DNA from: Fibrivirga algicola
GTDB taxonomy: Bacteria > Bacteroidota > Bacteroidia > Cytophagales > Spirosomataceae
DNA: 64,000 bases
Direction: 5' to 3'
Assembly (NCBI RefSeq): GCF_011742925.1
Contig: NZ_WAEL01000006.1
Location: forward strand, 1 to 64,000
Position numbers and translations under genes: made by a program. Below are positions 55,375 through 63,753 of the stretch, one piece after another; the first letter of the stretch is position 1; each line of letters begins with the position of its first letter. The notes under the pieces are model-generated. The model had not been told where the DNA came from, did no database searches, and worked only from the letters and a program-made list of their open reading frames with translations.

Positions 55375-57036
55375 TACGTTGATGACTTTGTCGGAGAACT
55401 GAATGCTCTTTCCTGCCGATGACGAACGAGCCCAGCCAATTCGGTAAAGGCCGGCGCGTAGATCACTGGCACGTAGCTCGGCCTGTAGAGCGGGTGAAGG
55501 GCGGCGTAGCCAAAAGGTAGCCAGCCGGTAGGGAGTTTTGGTAGGAGCCAGGTACGTTCGCTCGTCAGATTGGAAAATAGCATATGCCTGACCGATCGGC
55601 TCGGGCAGGCCGGGACTTTCGATTACATACGATTCATTGACCACGCGCACTGTAGCAGGCAACGGCTCAGTACTAACCGGATAATCAGCAACCGGATTCG
55701 GCGGGAATACGTAATAGCCGTTTTTAACAGCTCCGGCCAGGGCGTCTCTGATATACCCTTCCAGGAACGTACCTACCTGTCCGCCCAGACCAATTTCATT
55801 ATGCTCCTGGTTGTAAGCGGCGGCCAGCACGAATTTGTGGCGGAAGAGCATTTCGGGCAGGTGCCAGAAGTACGATACCGACCAGATTAACAAGCCCAGT
55901 CCCAGCCCGGCGCGTTGCCATACAGCCCGGTATCGTTGGCCAACTTCCAGCAACCCATTGAGGTACAGCAAACAGATCAGCAGGGCGGGGTAGATCATGT
56001 AGTTACTCACCAGCATCACCCCGTACCCGTAGCGCATCCGTAGCAGCCCTACCGCTACCGCGTTGATGAGCAATACGCCGTAGCAGCCCAGAAAGAAGTT
56101 TTCGTTCATGGCCTGAACCGACTTGTTGTCGGTGGCGATAGCCCGACGGCGGAAAGGCCAGCTCATCCGGCTAACTAACCACAGCGCGGTAACAACCATC
56201 AATAGGCCACCAAGGGTGGGTAGAACACCCCGCCACTGATAGGGTAACAGCGGCAGTAGATCGAACGAACCGCCGATAAATGACAGAAAGCCAATAATAA
56301 CCATGTGTGGCTGTTGTAACAGAAACTCGAGACTATGGCCGTGGCCCTGCGCATTGTCGAATCCCTGCACGTACAGTACCATGGTTACCACGCCCAGAAC
56401 GCCCCAGAGCACCAACCGGCGATAGTGACCCTGCCGCCAGAGAACGATCGCGCCACTAAGCCACCCAAAAAGGGCGTTGCTCATGGAAAGAGACGCAAAA
56501 ATCTGAAGCGGAATGGCCCAGATAAACCAGTTACGACCACTGCGCGAGAGGAGGTACATGACAGCACACGACAGAAACAGCACTACTGGATGTTGCAGGC
56601 TGGTAATGCTCCAGCTGATGGTCATGAAATACTGCGGATGCAACAGGATAAACGGCACCGGCACAAACGCCCAGATTGAGAGACGCATAGACCGGAAAAC
56701 GGTGAATAGCAGGCCGAGCAGAAAGAGCAGAAACAGGTTACCAATCAGCGTCATGCCCCGGAAATTCATATGTCCGGTGGTGATGTAGGTAAAGAGCGCG
56801 GCTAGTTTGGCAAACAGAATGCGGTGTTCATTGTTGGGTTCCAGCAGCCAGTACACCTTCTCCCGAAGCGTATCAACGGTGTAGAAATCCTGGATGAAGA
56901 CGATGAACATTTCTACATCGTCGTACCAGGGAATGTTCTCAACGAAGCGAAGGGCAATTCCGGCAAAAAGAAGGGTAGGCAAGGCAATCAGTAACCAGGC
57001 CAGCCACGGAGAACGGTGCTGTAACGAAGCGATCAT
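55369..57036 (-). CDS. polytopic membrane protein, unknown function
   Basis: About 555 residues with around ten hydrophobic helices and a C-terminal extracytoplasmic domain from residue ~420. Its layout (large loop after the first helix, PWYDDVEMF near the N-terminus) resembles GT-C type glycosyltransferases or related flippases, but no clear catalytic motif is visible. The ATG at 57036 lies 7 bp after the GT2 stop; a TTG start at 57042 is possible. It belongs to the same operon as the GT2 gene. Confidence 0.68.
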   Translation of the reverse strand: MIASLQHRSPWLAWLLIALPTLLFAGIALRFVENIPWYDDVEMFIVFIQDFYTVDTLREKVYWLLEPNNEHRILFAKLAALFTYITTGHMNFRGMTLIGNLFLLFLLGLLFTVFRSMRLSIWAFVPVPFILLHPQYFMTISWSITSLQHPVVLFLSCAVMYLLSRSGRNWFIWAIPLQIFASLSMSNALFGWLSGAIVLWRQGHYRRLVLWGVLGVVTMVLYVQGFDNAQGHGHSLEFLLQQPHMVIIGFLSFIGGSFDLLPLLPYQWRGVLPTLGGLLMVVTALWLVSRMSWPFRRRAIATDNKSVQAMNENFFLGCYGVLLINAVAVGLLRMRYGYGVMLVSNYMIYPALLICLLYLNGLLEVGQRYRAVWQRAGLGLGLLIWSVSYFWHLPEMLFRHKFVLAAAYNQEHNEIGLGGQVGTFLEGYIRDALAGAVKNGYYVFPPNPVADYPVSTEPLPATVRVVNESYVIESPGLPEPIGQAYAIFQSDERTYLAPTKTPYRLATFWLRRPSPALQAELRASDLRAGLYRIGWARSSSAGKSIQFSDKVINVK

Positions 57037-57042
57037 GGACAA

Positions 57043-57786
57043 TTAACGCAAATGGCTGTAGGTACGGTAGATGCGATAGAGTTCGGTCCACATGCGGAAC
57101 ATATACGTCGGGCTAAGGCGAGAGTCAGCCTGTTCGATCCACTCCTGCAGGGGCTCTTCCAGCAGTTTTCCCGTCAGGTTTGGTCGACCAAACAAGCCCA
57201 CTAACCGGGCCAACAACTCAACATCGAACAGCCACGGGCTGATAAACGGGTCGCGGAAAATAGTGCCGATTACCTCGCGGCGGAGCAGCTTGGCCCCGCA
57301 TTGGGTGTCATAGACCGGTAGTTTCAGAATGAGGCTGATAATGGTGGCAATGATGCGCCCCACGTAATGCCTGAACGCGTTTCGCTGGATGTTTACGCCC
57401 AGGTGTTTGATGCGCGAACCCATGACAAACACACAGTCGGGATGGTTGTCGAGTACCAGACGCAGGTCGTTTATGGCGGCTAGTGGCGTGGCCAGGTCTG
57501 CATCGAAATAACCCAGGTAGTCGTGCCCCTTCTGTACAGAGTGAAGCATCCCTGCCCGAACGGCCCCGGCCTTACCCTGATTTTGCGCCAGATTGAGCAC
57601 ATCAATTTGCGCCGGGTTTTGCCGCTGAAGCGTGGCCAGCACCTCGGCTGTCTGATCGCGGCTGCCGTCGTTGACAAAGCAGAACGACACATCGGGATGC
57701 GCTTGCTGGTAGGCTAGAAACGCACTGCCGGGAAGTCGGTCGGCCTCGTTATAGCAGGGAATGATAATGCAAACAGGTGAGGTCAT
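57043..57786 (-). CDS. family 2 glycosyltransferase (polyprenyl-phosphate sugar synthase-like)
   Basis: 247 residues without membrane helices. IIPCYNEADRLP, FVNDGSRDQTAEVL, AGAVRAGMLHSVQKGHDYLG and FDADLATPL (the DxD-type metal site) match the dolichyl-phosphate-glucose/DPM synthase group. It would make a polyprenyl-phosphate sugar for the neighbouring membrane proteins to use. Overlaps the upstream gene by 4 bp (ATGA). Confidence 0.87.
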   Translation of the reverse strand: MTSPVCIIIPCYNEADRLPGSAFLAYQQAHPDVSFCFVNDGSRDQTAEVLATLQRQNPAQIDVLNLAQNQGKAGAVRAGMLHSVQKGHDYLGYFDADLATPLAAINDLRLVLDNHPDCVFVMGSRIKHLGVNIQRNAFRHYVGRIIATIISLILKLPVYDTQCGAKLLRREVIGTIFRDPFISPWLFDVELLARLVGLFGRPNLTGKLLEEPLQEWIEQADSRLSPTYMFRMWTELYRIYRTYSHLR

Positions 57787-59222
57787 AAGCGGGGAGCAGG
57801 GGCACGGAGCGTAGTGTCGATAATGATGGTCTTATGGTGGTAATAGCCCGACTGGCAGCGGTTCCACCAGTGCGTGGGGTCGGTTCGTACATCTTCAAGA
57901 AACAGGCTGGCCGGGTAAACGGTCAGTGGGGCTAACCGAAGGGTGTCAGCCGGTTTCGAGGTAGCAAGATACTGTTGCCGGGCGGTCATTTCGCGATCAT
58001 AGGTAGCAGCTTTTCCCCGCAGGAGGTCGGTATACAACTGCTTCATGGGCTCGCTGAACCGCAGGCTGATGAGTATCCACACCCCCGTAAGGGCCAATAA
58101 CCAGAGCGGAGGAATGGGGTGAGCACTGAAACGGGTTCTGGGTAATTGGGTAGTGATCAGAAAAAACCAGCCAACCAGAAAAACGGCGTAGGTGACATTG
58201 ACCGCCCGCAACGTGATGAACTGCGTGGCGTAGAAGGAGGGAAGCACCGTGGCCAGTAGCAACCCCGCTACAACCAGCACACTATACCAGAGGGGCACGC
58301 GCAGAAACCCCTTTAGCCTACCTGTCTGATTCAGGTAATAATGCCCCACGATCATCCAGATGGGTGAAAGCAGGAGTAACGGAGTTTTTATAAATTGACC
58401 GGGAATGTTGCTGACAAGCCATTTCACAGACAGCCAGAGTCCACCCACCAGATCGCCCCCGGCAGCACCGCCATTCATCCGAACGGCATTGCCTGGTGCT
58501 CGAAACACAAGCCAGGCCGACACGAGTGCTACAGCCAGCAGTCCAAGTAGCTGCTTATCAACGAACCGCTGAAAGAGCAGTCGGTACATGATAATTGCCA
58601 GCAGTAGGCTGATGATCAATAGCATATGAGTTTCGCCGCAGCCAACGATCAGGAAAATTAATACGGCCGCCCACACCCCCGTGAGGCTATGCAACGTACC
58701 TGCGGGCATCCGGTACCAGCGAAGCAACACCGCTCCTAGATAGAATAGCAGCGCGGTTGGGACGGTGTAAACCGTGACCGAGGCCATCCAGACGAAAGCT
58801 TCAACAACGCTGGGTAACACCAGCATGTACACGGCAAACAGCGTAACGGTGATCGTTAGCCCAACGCGCCGGAGGGAGTCGGCCGGAACCAGGCCGCGCA
58901 AGAGTTCGGTGATAAACAAATAGGCCGACCACACCCAGGCTGTTGCCATTAGCGCCGGAATGAGCTTAAAGCCATTGTACCATCCCCAAACCAATGGGCT
59001 GCCGTGGACCAGGAAATTCGAAAAATAGCGGCCTGTCCAGCCATCGTAATAGTATTTTTGGGCTTGCCAGAACCCGTAGCGTACCGCCGTATCGGCAAAG
59101 CAGTAATCGTCGGCGGCAGACGGGTGGTTGTACCAGGAAAGCGCAAGCAGCGGCACAAACGCTATGGCAAAGAAACCGTAAGCAAAAATGGGTAGCAGGC
59201 GGGCCAGTAGCGGGTGGGTCAT
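57783..59222 (-). CDS. polytopic membrane protein, DUF6056-like
   Basis: 479 residues with ten or more hydrophobic helices. The N-terminal loop has SAADDYCFADTAVRYGF and YDGWTGRYFSNFLVHG, an aspartate-rich pattern of DUF6056 and GT-C folds. The family assignment is from memory. A GT-C glycosyltransferase using the lipid-linked sugar made by the downstream GT2 is a reasonable guess. Confidence 0.68.
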   Translation of the reverse strand: MTHPLLARLLPIFAYGFFAIAFVPLLALSWYNHPSAADDYCFADTAVRYGFWQAQKYYYDGWTGRYFSNFLVHGSPLVWGWYNGFKLIPALMATAWVWSAYLFITELLRGLVPADSLRRVGLTITVTLFAVYMLVLPSVVEAFVWMASVTVYTVPTALLFYLGAVLLRWYRMPAGTLHSLTGVWAAVLIFLIVGCGETHMLLIISLLLAIIMYRLLFQRFVDKQLLGLLAVALVSAWLVFRAPGNAVRMNGGAAGGDLVGGLWLSVKWLVSNIPGQFIKTPLLLLSPIWMIVGHYYLNQTGRLKGFLRVPLWYSVLVVAGLLLATVLPSFYATQFITLRAVNVTYAVFLVGWFFLITTQLPRTRFSAHPIPPLWLLALTGVWILISLRFSEPMKQLYTDLLRGKAATYDREMTARQQYLATSKPADTLRLAPLTVYPASLFLEDVRTDPTHWWNRCQSGYYHHKTIIIDTTLRAPAPRL

Positions 59223-59255
59223 AGAGTGAATTAAGACATAAGCACTAAGGAATGC

Positions 59256-60224
59256 TCATACATGGCCAGGTTCATCGGCCGAGCTATTCTCACTGCTTAC
59301 TGCTTCATTTTTAATTAAAAATGGATACGCCAGCACGGCCAGTAGAATCACCAGTGTGCCGATGTAGAAGCCTGCGGTCATGCGTTCGCGGTCGTTGAAA
59401 ATCAGGACTGCCAGCAGTATTCCGTAGACTGGCTCCAAATTTACGGTCAGAATGGCCATGTAGGGTGAAAACTTGCGTAAGAGGCTCACCCCGGCTGTGT
59501 AGGCGTAAACGGTGCAGACAAACGCAAGGATTAGTAACCAGAGCCATTGGGCCGGGCGTTGCGGAATCAATTCAGCCATGGGCGGGTGCGCCACGACGAT
59601 GTAAACGCCACAAAGTACCGCCGACGTCAGAAATGCGCCGATCATTTCGTGTCGGGCAATGACCAGCGAGGCATGCCGTTGCGCAAACCGGCTGTTAATA
59701 ATCGTGAACAGTGCCGCCAGCATCGCCGAGAACACGGCCACAAGTAACCCAGCCACCTTATCGAATTCAAAGCGGAAAATCAGGTATAGTCCCGACATGA
59801 CGACGATTCCCATCACCACCTCGATAGGCTTAACACGGCGTTTCAGAATGATAGGCTCCAGCGCCGAGGCCCACAGCGAACTGGTAGCCATACCGGCCAG
59901 ACAAACCGACGCATTGGCCAACCGGGCGGCCCAGAAAAAAGCAAACCAGTGAATGGCGATGATGCCCCCCGTAGCCAGCAAGGCCCACTGGTCTCGCGCC
60001 AGTTGCTGGCCCGGCGCATCCTGGCCGGGTACGTTGCCGACCGGCATGTTATCGGGCCTGACTTTCAGCACCACAATCAGCCCCAGCGCCGCCAGTCCAG
60101 TACGTAGGGCCACGAGTGCAGGCGCACCCAGGGGCTCGAGTAGTAAGCCAAGAATTGCCGTAAACCCCCAGATTACGACAAGGAAATGCAATTGAAGGTA
60201 ATCGCGGAAGGAGGGGTTGGGCAT
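59256..60224 (-). CDS. EamA (DMT)-family transporter
   Basis: 322 residues, ten transmembrane helices in two EamA repeats. FLVVIWGFTAILGLLLEP starts the first, and VNLEPVYGILLAVLIFNDRE is the typical end of the second repeat. Likely exports amino acids or other metabolites. Substrate unknown. The 33-bp gap to the upstream gene suggests the same transcript. Confidence 0.88.
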   Translation of the reverse strand: MPNPSFRDYLQLHFLVVIWGFTAILGLLLEPLGAPALVALRTGLAALGLIVVLKVRPDNMPVGNVPGQDAPGQQLARDQWALLATGGIIAIHWFAFFWAARLANASVCLAGMATSSLWASALEPIILKRRVKPIEVVMGIVVMSGLYLIFRFEFDKVAGLLVAVFSAMLAALFTIINSRFAQRHASLVIARHEMIGAFLTSAVLCGVYIVVAHPPMAELIPQRPAQWLWLLILAFVCTVYAYTAGVSLLRKFSPYMAILTVNLEPVYGILLAVLIFNDRERMTAGFYIGTLVILLAVLAYPFLIKNEAVSSENSSADEPGHV

Positions 60225-60232
60225 AGAAGGGG

Positions 60233-60336
60233 TTTGTGGTTTGTGCGGTCCGCCGCTGCGGGTTGAGGTTTGTTATTGTGATGCTTAGGTGATTAACTGT
60301 GCTTAAGCAGCGCGGCAACAAACATCAAACCACAAA
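60233..60336. repeat. palindrome-ended intergenic repeat
   Basis: TTTGTGGTTTG (60233-60243) and CAAACCACAAA (60326-60336) are perfect 11-bp terminal inverted repeats around a GC-rich centre with further partial pairing (CAGCGCGGCAACAAAC). The right part resembles the element at 62189-62272. Confidence 0.55.
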
Positions 60337-60337
60337 T

Positions 60338-61420
60338 TTACCTTGGTATGGTATTGTAGAGCAAGACGCCGATGCCGGCGAAAATAATGTTGGGGAGCCA
60401 AACGGCTAGCACCGGGCTAATAGCGCCGGATTCGGCAACGCCTTTGGCCAGCATATAGAACAGAATGTAGACGAAGGCCAGGATGAAGCCCAGTGCCACC
60501 TGCCAGCCTACTCCCCGCCGACTTTTTCGGGCCGACATAATGACGCCGATCACCGTCAGGATCACGATGGCGAACGGGCGGGTAGCGCGGGTGTATTTTT
60601 CGAGCAGGTACGTTTGCACACCATCGGCGCCCCGGCTCTGAATCAGCGCAATGTAGCTTTCCAGCTCGGGCTTGGTCAGGGTTTCGAACAGGCTGAAATC
60701 AGAGTCGAAATCCGACGGCTTCATGTTCAGCGTTGAGTCGGTGCGGGCAACGGACGGCGACAGGGTCTCGTTCTGCTGCGCATCGAACTTACGTACCTGG
60801 TAATCGTAGATCGTCCATTTCCCCTTTTTGGTGTCCCACTCAATGCGGTCGGCCGAGAGTTTCTGGCGGAGCTGATTGCCCTGTACTTCTTCCAGCGTAA
60901 ACTTATAACCTGTGTTGTTCAGGTTGTTATAGCTTTCCAGATACGCGTAAACGTTGGGCGCCAGCTTCATGTGCACATTTCGGCCGGTGTAGGTGTAGGC
61001 GTCTTTGGTGTACTTTAATTCGAAGCCGATTCGTGTTTTGTTTGCCTTCGGAATCAGGTAATTGACCATGTAGTAGCTCACTGCCGCCAGAATGAGCGAC
61101 CCCATCACGTACGGATACAGCAGGCGAATGAAGCTGACACCGCTACTCAGAATGGCAATGATTTCAGAGCGCGAAGCCAGTTGCGAGGTCAGAAAAACCG
61201 TGGCAATGAACACCATCAGCGGGCTGATCATGTTGGCCCAGTGCGGTATAAAATTCAGGTAATAGTCGAAGAAAATTGCCGCGCCGGGGGCCGACCGTTT
61301 CCGGAAATCATCGACTTTTTCGGTGTAATCAACCACGCAGACAATCAGTACGATCAACAGCACTACGAAAAAGTAGGTCTGCAGGAATCGTTTCAGAATG
61401 TACCAGTCAAGCTTTTTCAT
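60338..61420 (-). CDS. LptF/LptG-family permease (YjgP/YjgQ)
   Basis: 360 residues. Six transmembrane helices, three at each end, surround a central beta-jellyroll domain (about residues 125-250). LDWYILKRFLQTYFFVVLLI is a family-typical N-terminus. It extracts lipopolysaccharide with LptB from the inner membrane. The ATG at 61420 shares one base with the mntR stop (TGATG); a TTG at 61423 is the alternative. Confidence 0.88.
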   Translation of the reverse strand: MKKLDWYILKRFLQTYFFVVLLIVLIVCVVDYTEKVDDFRKRSAPGAAIFFDYYLNFIPHWANMISPLMVFIATVFLTSQLASRSEIIAILSSGVSFIRLLYPYVMGSLILAAVSYYMVNYLIPKANKTRIGFELKYTKDAYTYTGRNVHMKLAPNVYAYLESYNNLNNTGYKFTLEEVQGNQLRQKLSADRIEWDTKKGKWTIYDYQVRKFDAQQNETLSPSVARTDSTLNMKPSDFDSDFSLFETLTKPELESYIALIQSRGADGVQTYLLEKYTRATRPFAIVILTVIGVIMSARKSRRGVGWQVALGFILAFVYILFYMLAKGVAESGAISPVLAVWLPNIIFAGIGVLLYNTIPR

Positions 61421-62079
61421 CAAGAGACTAACAAGTTCTTCGCCACATCGTAGCTAACAAATAACGCCTGATCGGGCCCAATAGTCACCTGCATGGATCG
61501 ATCGAAGGGGCTTATTTCAGAAACTTTAACAACGCTGCCCAGGGTAAGCCCGCAGGCGTCAAGGTGCCGCAGAAAAGTGGCTGAATGGTCAAGCACGCCC
61601 ATCAGACACGCCTCGTCTGACGGGATCAGATCGGCTAATTTACGATACGTTGTGTCGGGCATCAATCCGGTAGGGGTGGGAATCGGATCCCCATGTGGAT
61701 CGAACTGGGGGTGGTTGAGGTACGCGTCGAGCCGGGTAACCAGCTCATCGGAGCGAACGTGCTCCAGTTCTTCGGCCATTTCGTGCACCTGATCCCAGCC
61801 AAAGCCGAGCTTATCGACCAGAAACACCTCCCACAGCCGGTGTCGTCGAATGATGGTCAGGGCCAGGCGCTCACCTTCCACCGTTAGCCGAACGCCCTGG
61901 TAGCGTTTGTAATGGATTAGCCCCTTATCGGCCAGACGCTTCAGCATGTCGGTCACTGAAGCGGCCCGCGTAGCGGTCATTTCGGCCAGGGCATTGGTCG
62001 TTACCTCTCCTTCCTGCCGACTGGCAATGGCATAAATCGTCTTTAAGTAGTTTTCTTCCGTGAACGAAGGGGTCGCCAT
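61420..62079 (-). CDS. mntR: MntR/DtxR-family manganese-responsive repressor
   Basis: 219 residues. The winged helix (EGEVTTNALAEMTATRAASV, TDMLKRLADKGLIHYKRYQG) is followed by the dimer and metal-binding domain HRLWEVFLVDKLGFGWDQVH and EMAEELEHVRSDEL, and by a C-terminal FeoA-like domain (CGLTLGSVVKVSEISPFDRS). The residue matching DtxR Cys102 is glutamate, the MntR choice, which favours Mn over Fe sensing. Divergent from mntH and translationally coupled to the LptF-like gene downstream. Confidence 0.9.
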   Translation of the reverse strand: MATPSFTEENYLKTIYAIASRQEGEVTTNALAEMTATRAASVTDMLKRLADKGLIHYKRYQGVRLTVEGERLALTIIRRHRLWEVFLVDKLGFGWDQVHEMAEELEHVRSDELVTRLDAYLNHPQFDPHGDPIPTPTGLMPDTTYRKLADLIPSDEACLMGVLDHSATFLRHLDACGLTLGSVVKVSEISPFDRSMQVTIGPDQALFVSYDVAKNLLVS

Positions 62080-62134
62080 AGCATCGCAGGTACGTTCTTT
62101 CCCGTTTATACAGGTAACGTGAACATATTTAGTA

Positions 62135-62142
62135 CAAATGTA
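62135..62142 (-). promoter_or_regulatory. possible mntR -7 box
   Basis: TACATTTG on the minus strand fits TAnnTTTG, 56 bp before the mntR ATG. Confidence 0.45.
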
Positions 62143-62165
62143 GTTTTTTGGTTAGTAATAATAAA

Positions 62166-62185
62166 TTTTTAGACGAACCTAAAAA
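62166..62185. promoter_or_regulatory. candidate MntR operator
   Basis: TTTTTAG (62166-62172) and CTAAAAA (62179-62185) form a palindrome with a 6-bp centre. TTAGACGAACCTAA inside resembles the DtxR-family box TTAGGNNANCCTAA. It directly abuts the mntH -7 box. Confidence 0.65.
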
Positions 62186-62193
62186 TAAGTTTG
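62186..62193 (+). promoter_or_regulatory. mntH -7 box
   Basis: TAAGTTTG on the plus strand matches TAnnTTTG exactly and lies right after the operator palindrome. No -33 TTG at ideal spacing; the operator occupies that place. Confidence 0.55.
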
Positions 62194-62272
62194 ACATTTG
62201 ATAGTTGACGTTGCTCCGCTAACATGCCGATTTAATGCTTAGCAGAGCAATATCAAACCACAAACGTCAAAC
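62189..62272. repeat. imperfect palindromic element upstream of mntH
   Basis: 34-bp arms (62189-62222 and 62239-62272) match at 26 of 34 positions by hand, conserving GTTTGAC, TTTG, TTGA and TTGCTC. It spans most of the inferred mntH leader. Similar sequence occurs at 21809-21829, 60233-60336 and 63604-63624. Confidence 0.6.
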
Positions 62273-62281
62273 CACTTATGT

Positions 62282-63595
62282 ATGGCCTGGCGGCAGGAAA
62301 TCTTTACTCAATCACTACCGGAAGTGCATTCCAGCGTTCACGTACCTACGTCAGCTGGTTTTTTTCGGACGTTAAAAGCGTACCTCGGCCCCGGTTTGAT
62401 GGTAGCGGTTGGCTATATGGACCCCGGCAACTGGGCAACTGATATTGCCGGTGGGGCGCAGTTTGGTTATAAGCTGCTATCGGTGGTGATGATTTCCAAC
62501 CTGTTTGCCATTCTGTTGCAGCACCTGTCGCTAAAGCTGGGCATAGCTACCGAGCGTGATCTGGCGCAGGCCTGCCGCGATCACTACAGCCGCCCTGTTG
62601 GACTGGGTCTGTGGGTGCTGGCCGAAATTGCCATTGCCGCCACCGATCTGGCCGAAGTTATTGGCTCGGCCATTGCGCTGAATCTGCTCTTCGGGATGCC
62701 GCTGGCCGTAGGTATTTCCGTTACGGCTGTCGATGTGCTGTTGCTCCTCTGGTTGCAGAACAAGGGATTCCGCGTGATCGAGCTCATTGTGGCGGGTCTG
62801 ATCTTTATGATTCTGGCTTGCTTTGCCTACGAGCTGATCGTGTCGCGCCCGGAAGTAAGTGCGATTCTGGGGGGTCTGGTTCCCCGTGCCGAAGTGGTGA
62901 CGAACCCGAAGATGCTTTACATTGCCATTGGTATTCTAGGGGCCACCGTTATGCCTCACAACCTGTATCTGCACTCGAGCATTGTACAAACCCGCGATTA
63001 CCCCCGTACCGATACCGGCAAGAAGCAGGCAATCAAATTCGCCACTATCGATTCGTCGGTGTCGCTGTTATTGGCTTTCTTCATCAACGCCGCTATTCTG
63101 ATCCTGGCCGCTGCCGCTTTCCACTTTTCGGGCAATCAGCAGGTCGCCGACATCACCGACGCGCACCGCCTGCTCGACCCGTTGCTTGGTGTTCAACTGG
63201 CTAGTACCATATTTGCTGTGGCACTGCTGGCATCGGGTCAGAACAGCACGCTTACCGGTACGCTGGCCGGGCAGATCGTAATGGAGGGATTCCTGAACCT
63301 CCGCTTGAAACCCTGGGTACGTCGCCTGATCACCCGCCTGATCGCCATTGTACCCGCCTTGATCGTCGCGATCATCTACGGCGAAAAAGGTACAACAGAG
63401 CTCCTCGTTTTTAGTCAGGTCATTCTATCGCTGCAACTTAGCTTCGCCGTAGTGCCGCTTGTGCAGTTCACCGGTGATCGCCTTAAAATGGGCCGTTTCG
63501 TGAATCCCGGCTGGGTACGTTACCTATCCTGGGCCGTGGCTGGTCTGATCATCGCCCTGAATGTATACCTGCTGGTAGAGACGGTGTTAGGATAA
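62282..63595 (+). CDS. mntH: Nramp-type manganese/divalent metal transporter MntH
   Basis: 437 residues, eleven helices. The first-helix metal site [11 protein letters not shown] (DPGN) and sixth-helix [14 protein letters not shown] (MPH) are intact, as in manganese and iron Nramp transporters that use a proton gradient. Divergent from mntR with a DtxR-type operator between them, so it is expected to be repressed when Mn is abundant. Confidence 0.95.
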   Translation: MAWRQEIFTQSLPEVHSSVHVPTSAGFFRTLKAYLGPGLMVAVGYMDPGNWATDIAGGAQFGYKLLSVVMISNLFAILLQHLSLKLGIATERDLAQACRDHYSRPVGLGLWVLAEIAIAATDLAEVIGSAIALNLLFGMPLAVGISVTAVDVLLLLWLQNKGFRVIELIVAGLIFMILACFAYELIVSRPEVSAILGGLVPRAEVVTNPKMLYIAIGILGATVMPHNLYLHSSIVQTRDYPRTDTGKKQAIKFATIDSSVSLLLAFFINAAILILAAAAFHFSGNQQVADITDAHRLLDPLLGVQLASTIFAVALLASGQNSTLTGTLAGQIVMEGFLNLRLKPWVRRLITRLIAIVPALIVAIIYGEKGTTELLVFSQVILSLQLSFAVVPLVQFTGDRLKMGRFVNPGWVRYLSWAVAGLIIALNVYLLVETVLG

Positions 63596-63646
63596 GTTGT
63601 GCCGTTTGACGTTGCTTCGCTGACCGTGTTCTTACGAGGGTATTGA

Positions 63647-63665
63647 GCCATGCAAAGTGCATGGC
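63647..63665. other. small hairpin after mntH
   Basis: GCCATGCA and TGCATGGC (63647-63654, 63658-63665) with a 3-nt loop. No T-tract; it may be part of a repeat instead of a terminator. The gap between mntH and the kinase holds nothing else. Confidence 0.4.
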
Positions 63666-63753
63666 TATCGGCTTTGCTAGTCGAAGGAAACAACATGGCT
63701 TCGCGAAAGCAACGCGTTATCTATCAATGAAAAATAGGCCAGTGCACCTCTTT

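Larger units (their letters stand above)
1054..63520. repeat. highly iterated heptamer GGTACGT / ACGTACC, dispersed
   Basis: By hand I found 34 copies of GGTACGT and 37 of ACGTACC on the plus strand; chance alone predicts about 8 in total for a 64-kb window. Examples: 3518, 6025, 13371, 24515, 37302, 46797, 48012, 63514 (GGTACGT) and 1054, 2502, 12411, 22249, 27454, 39446, 58694, 62340 (ACGTACC). The base before GGTACGT is A or G in 32 of 34, so the unit is RGGTACGT. Copies fall in several reading frames and in a few intergenic sites, so it is not a codon effect. Confidence 0.8.
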
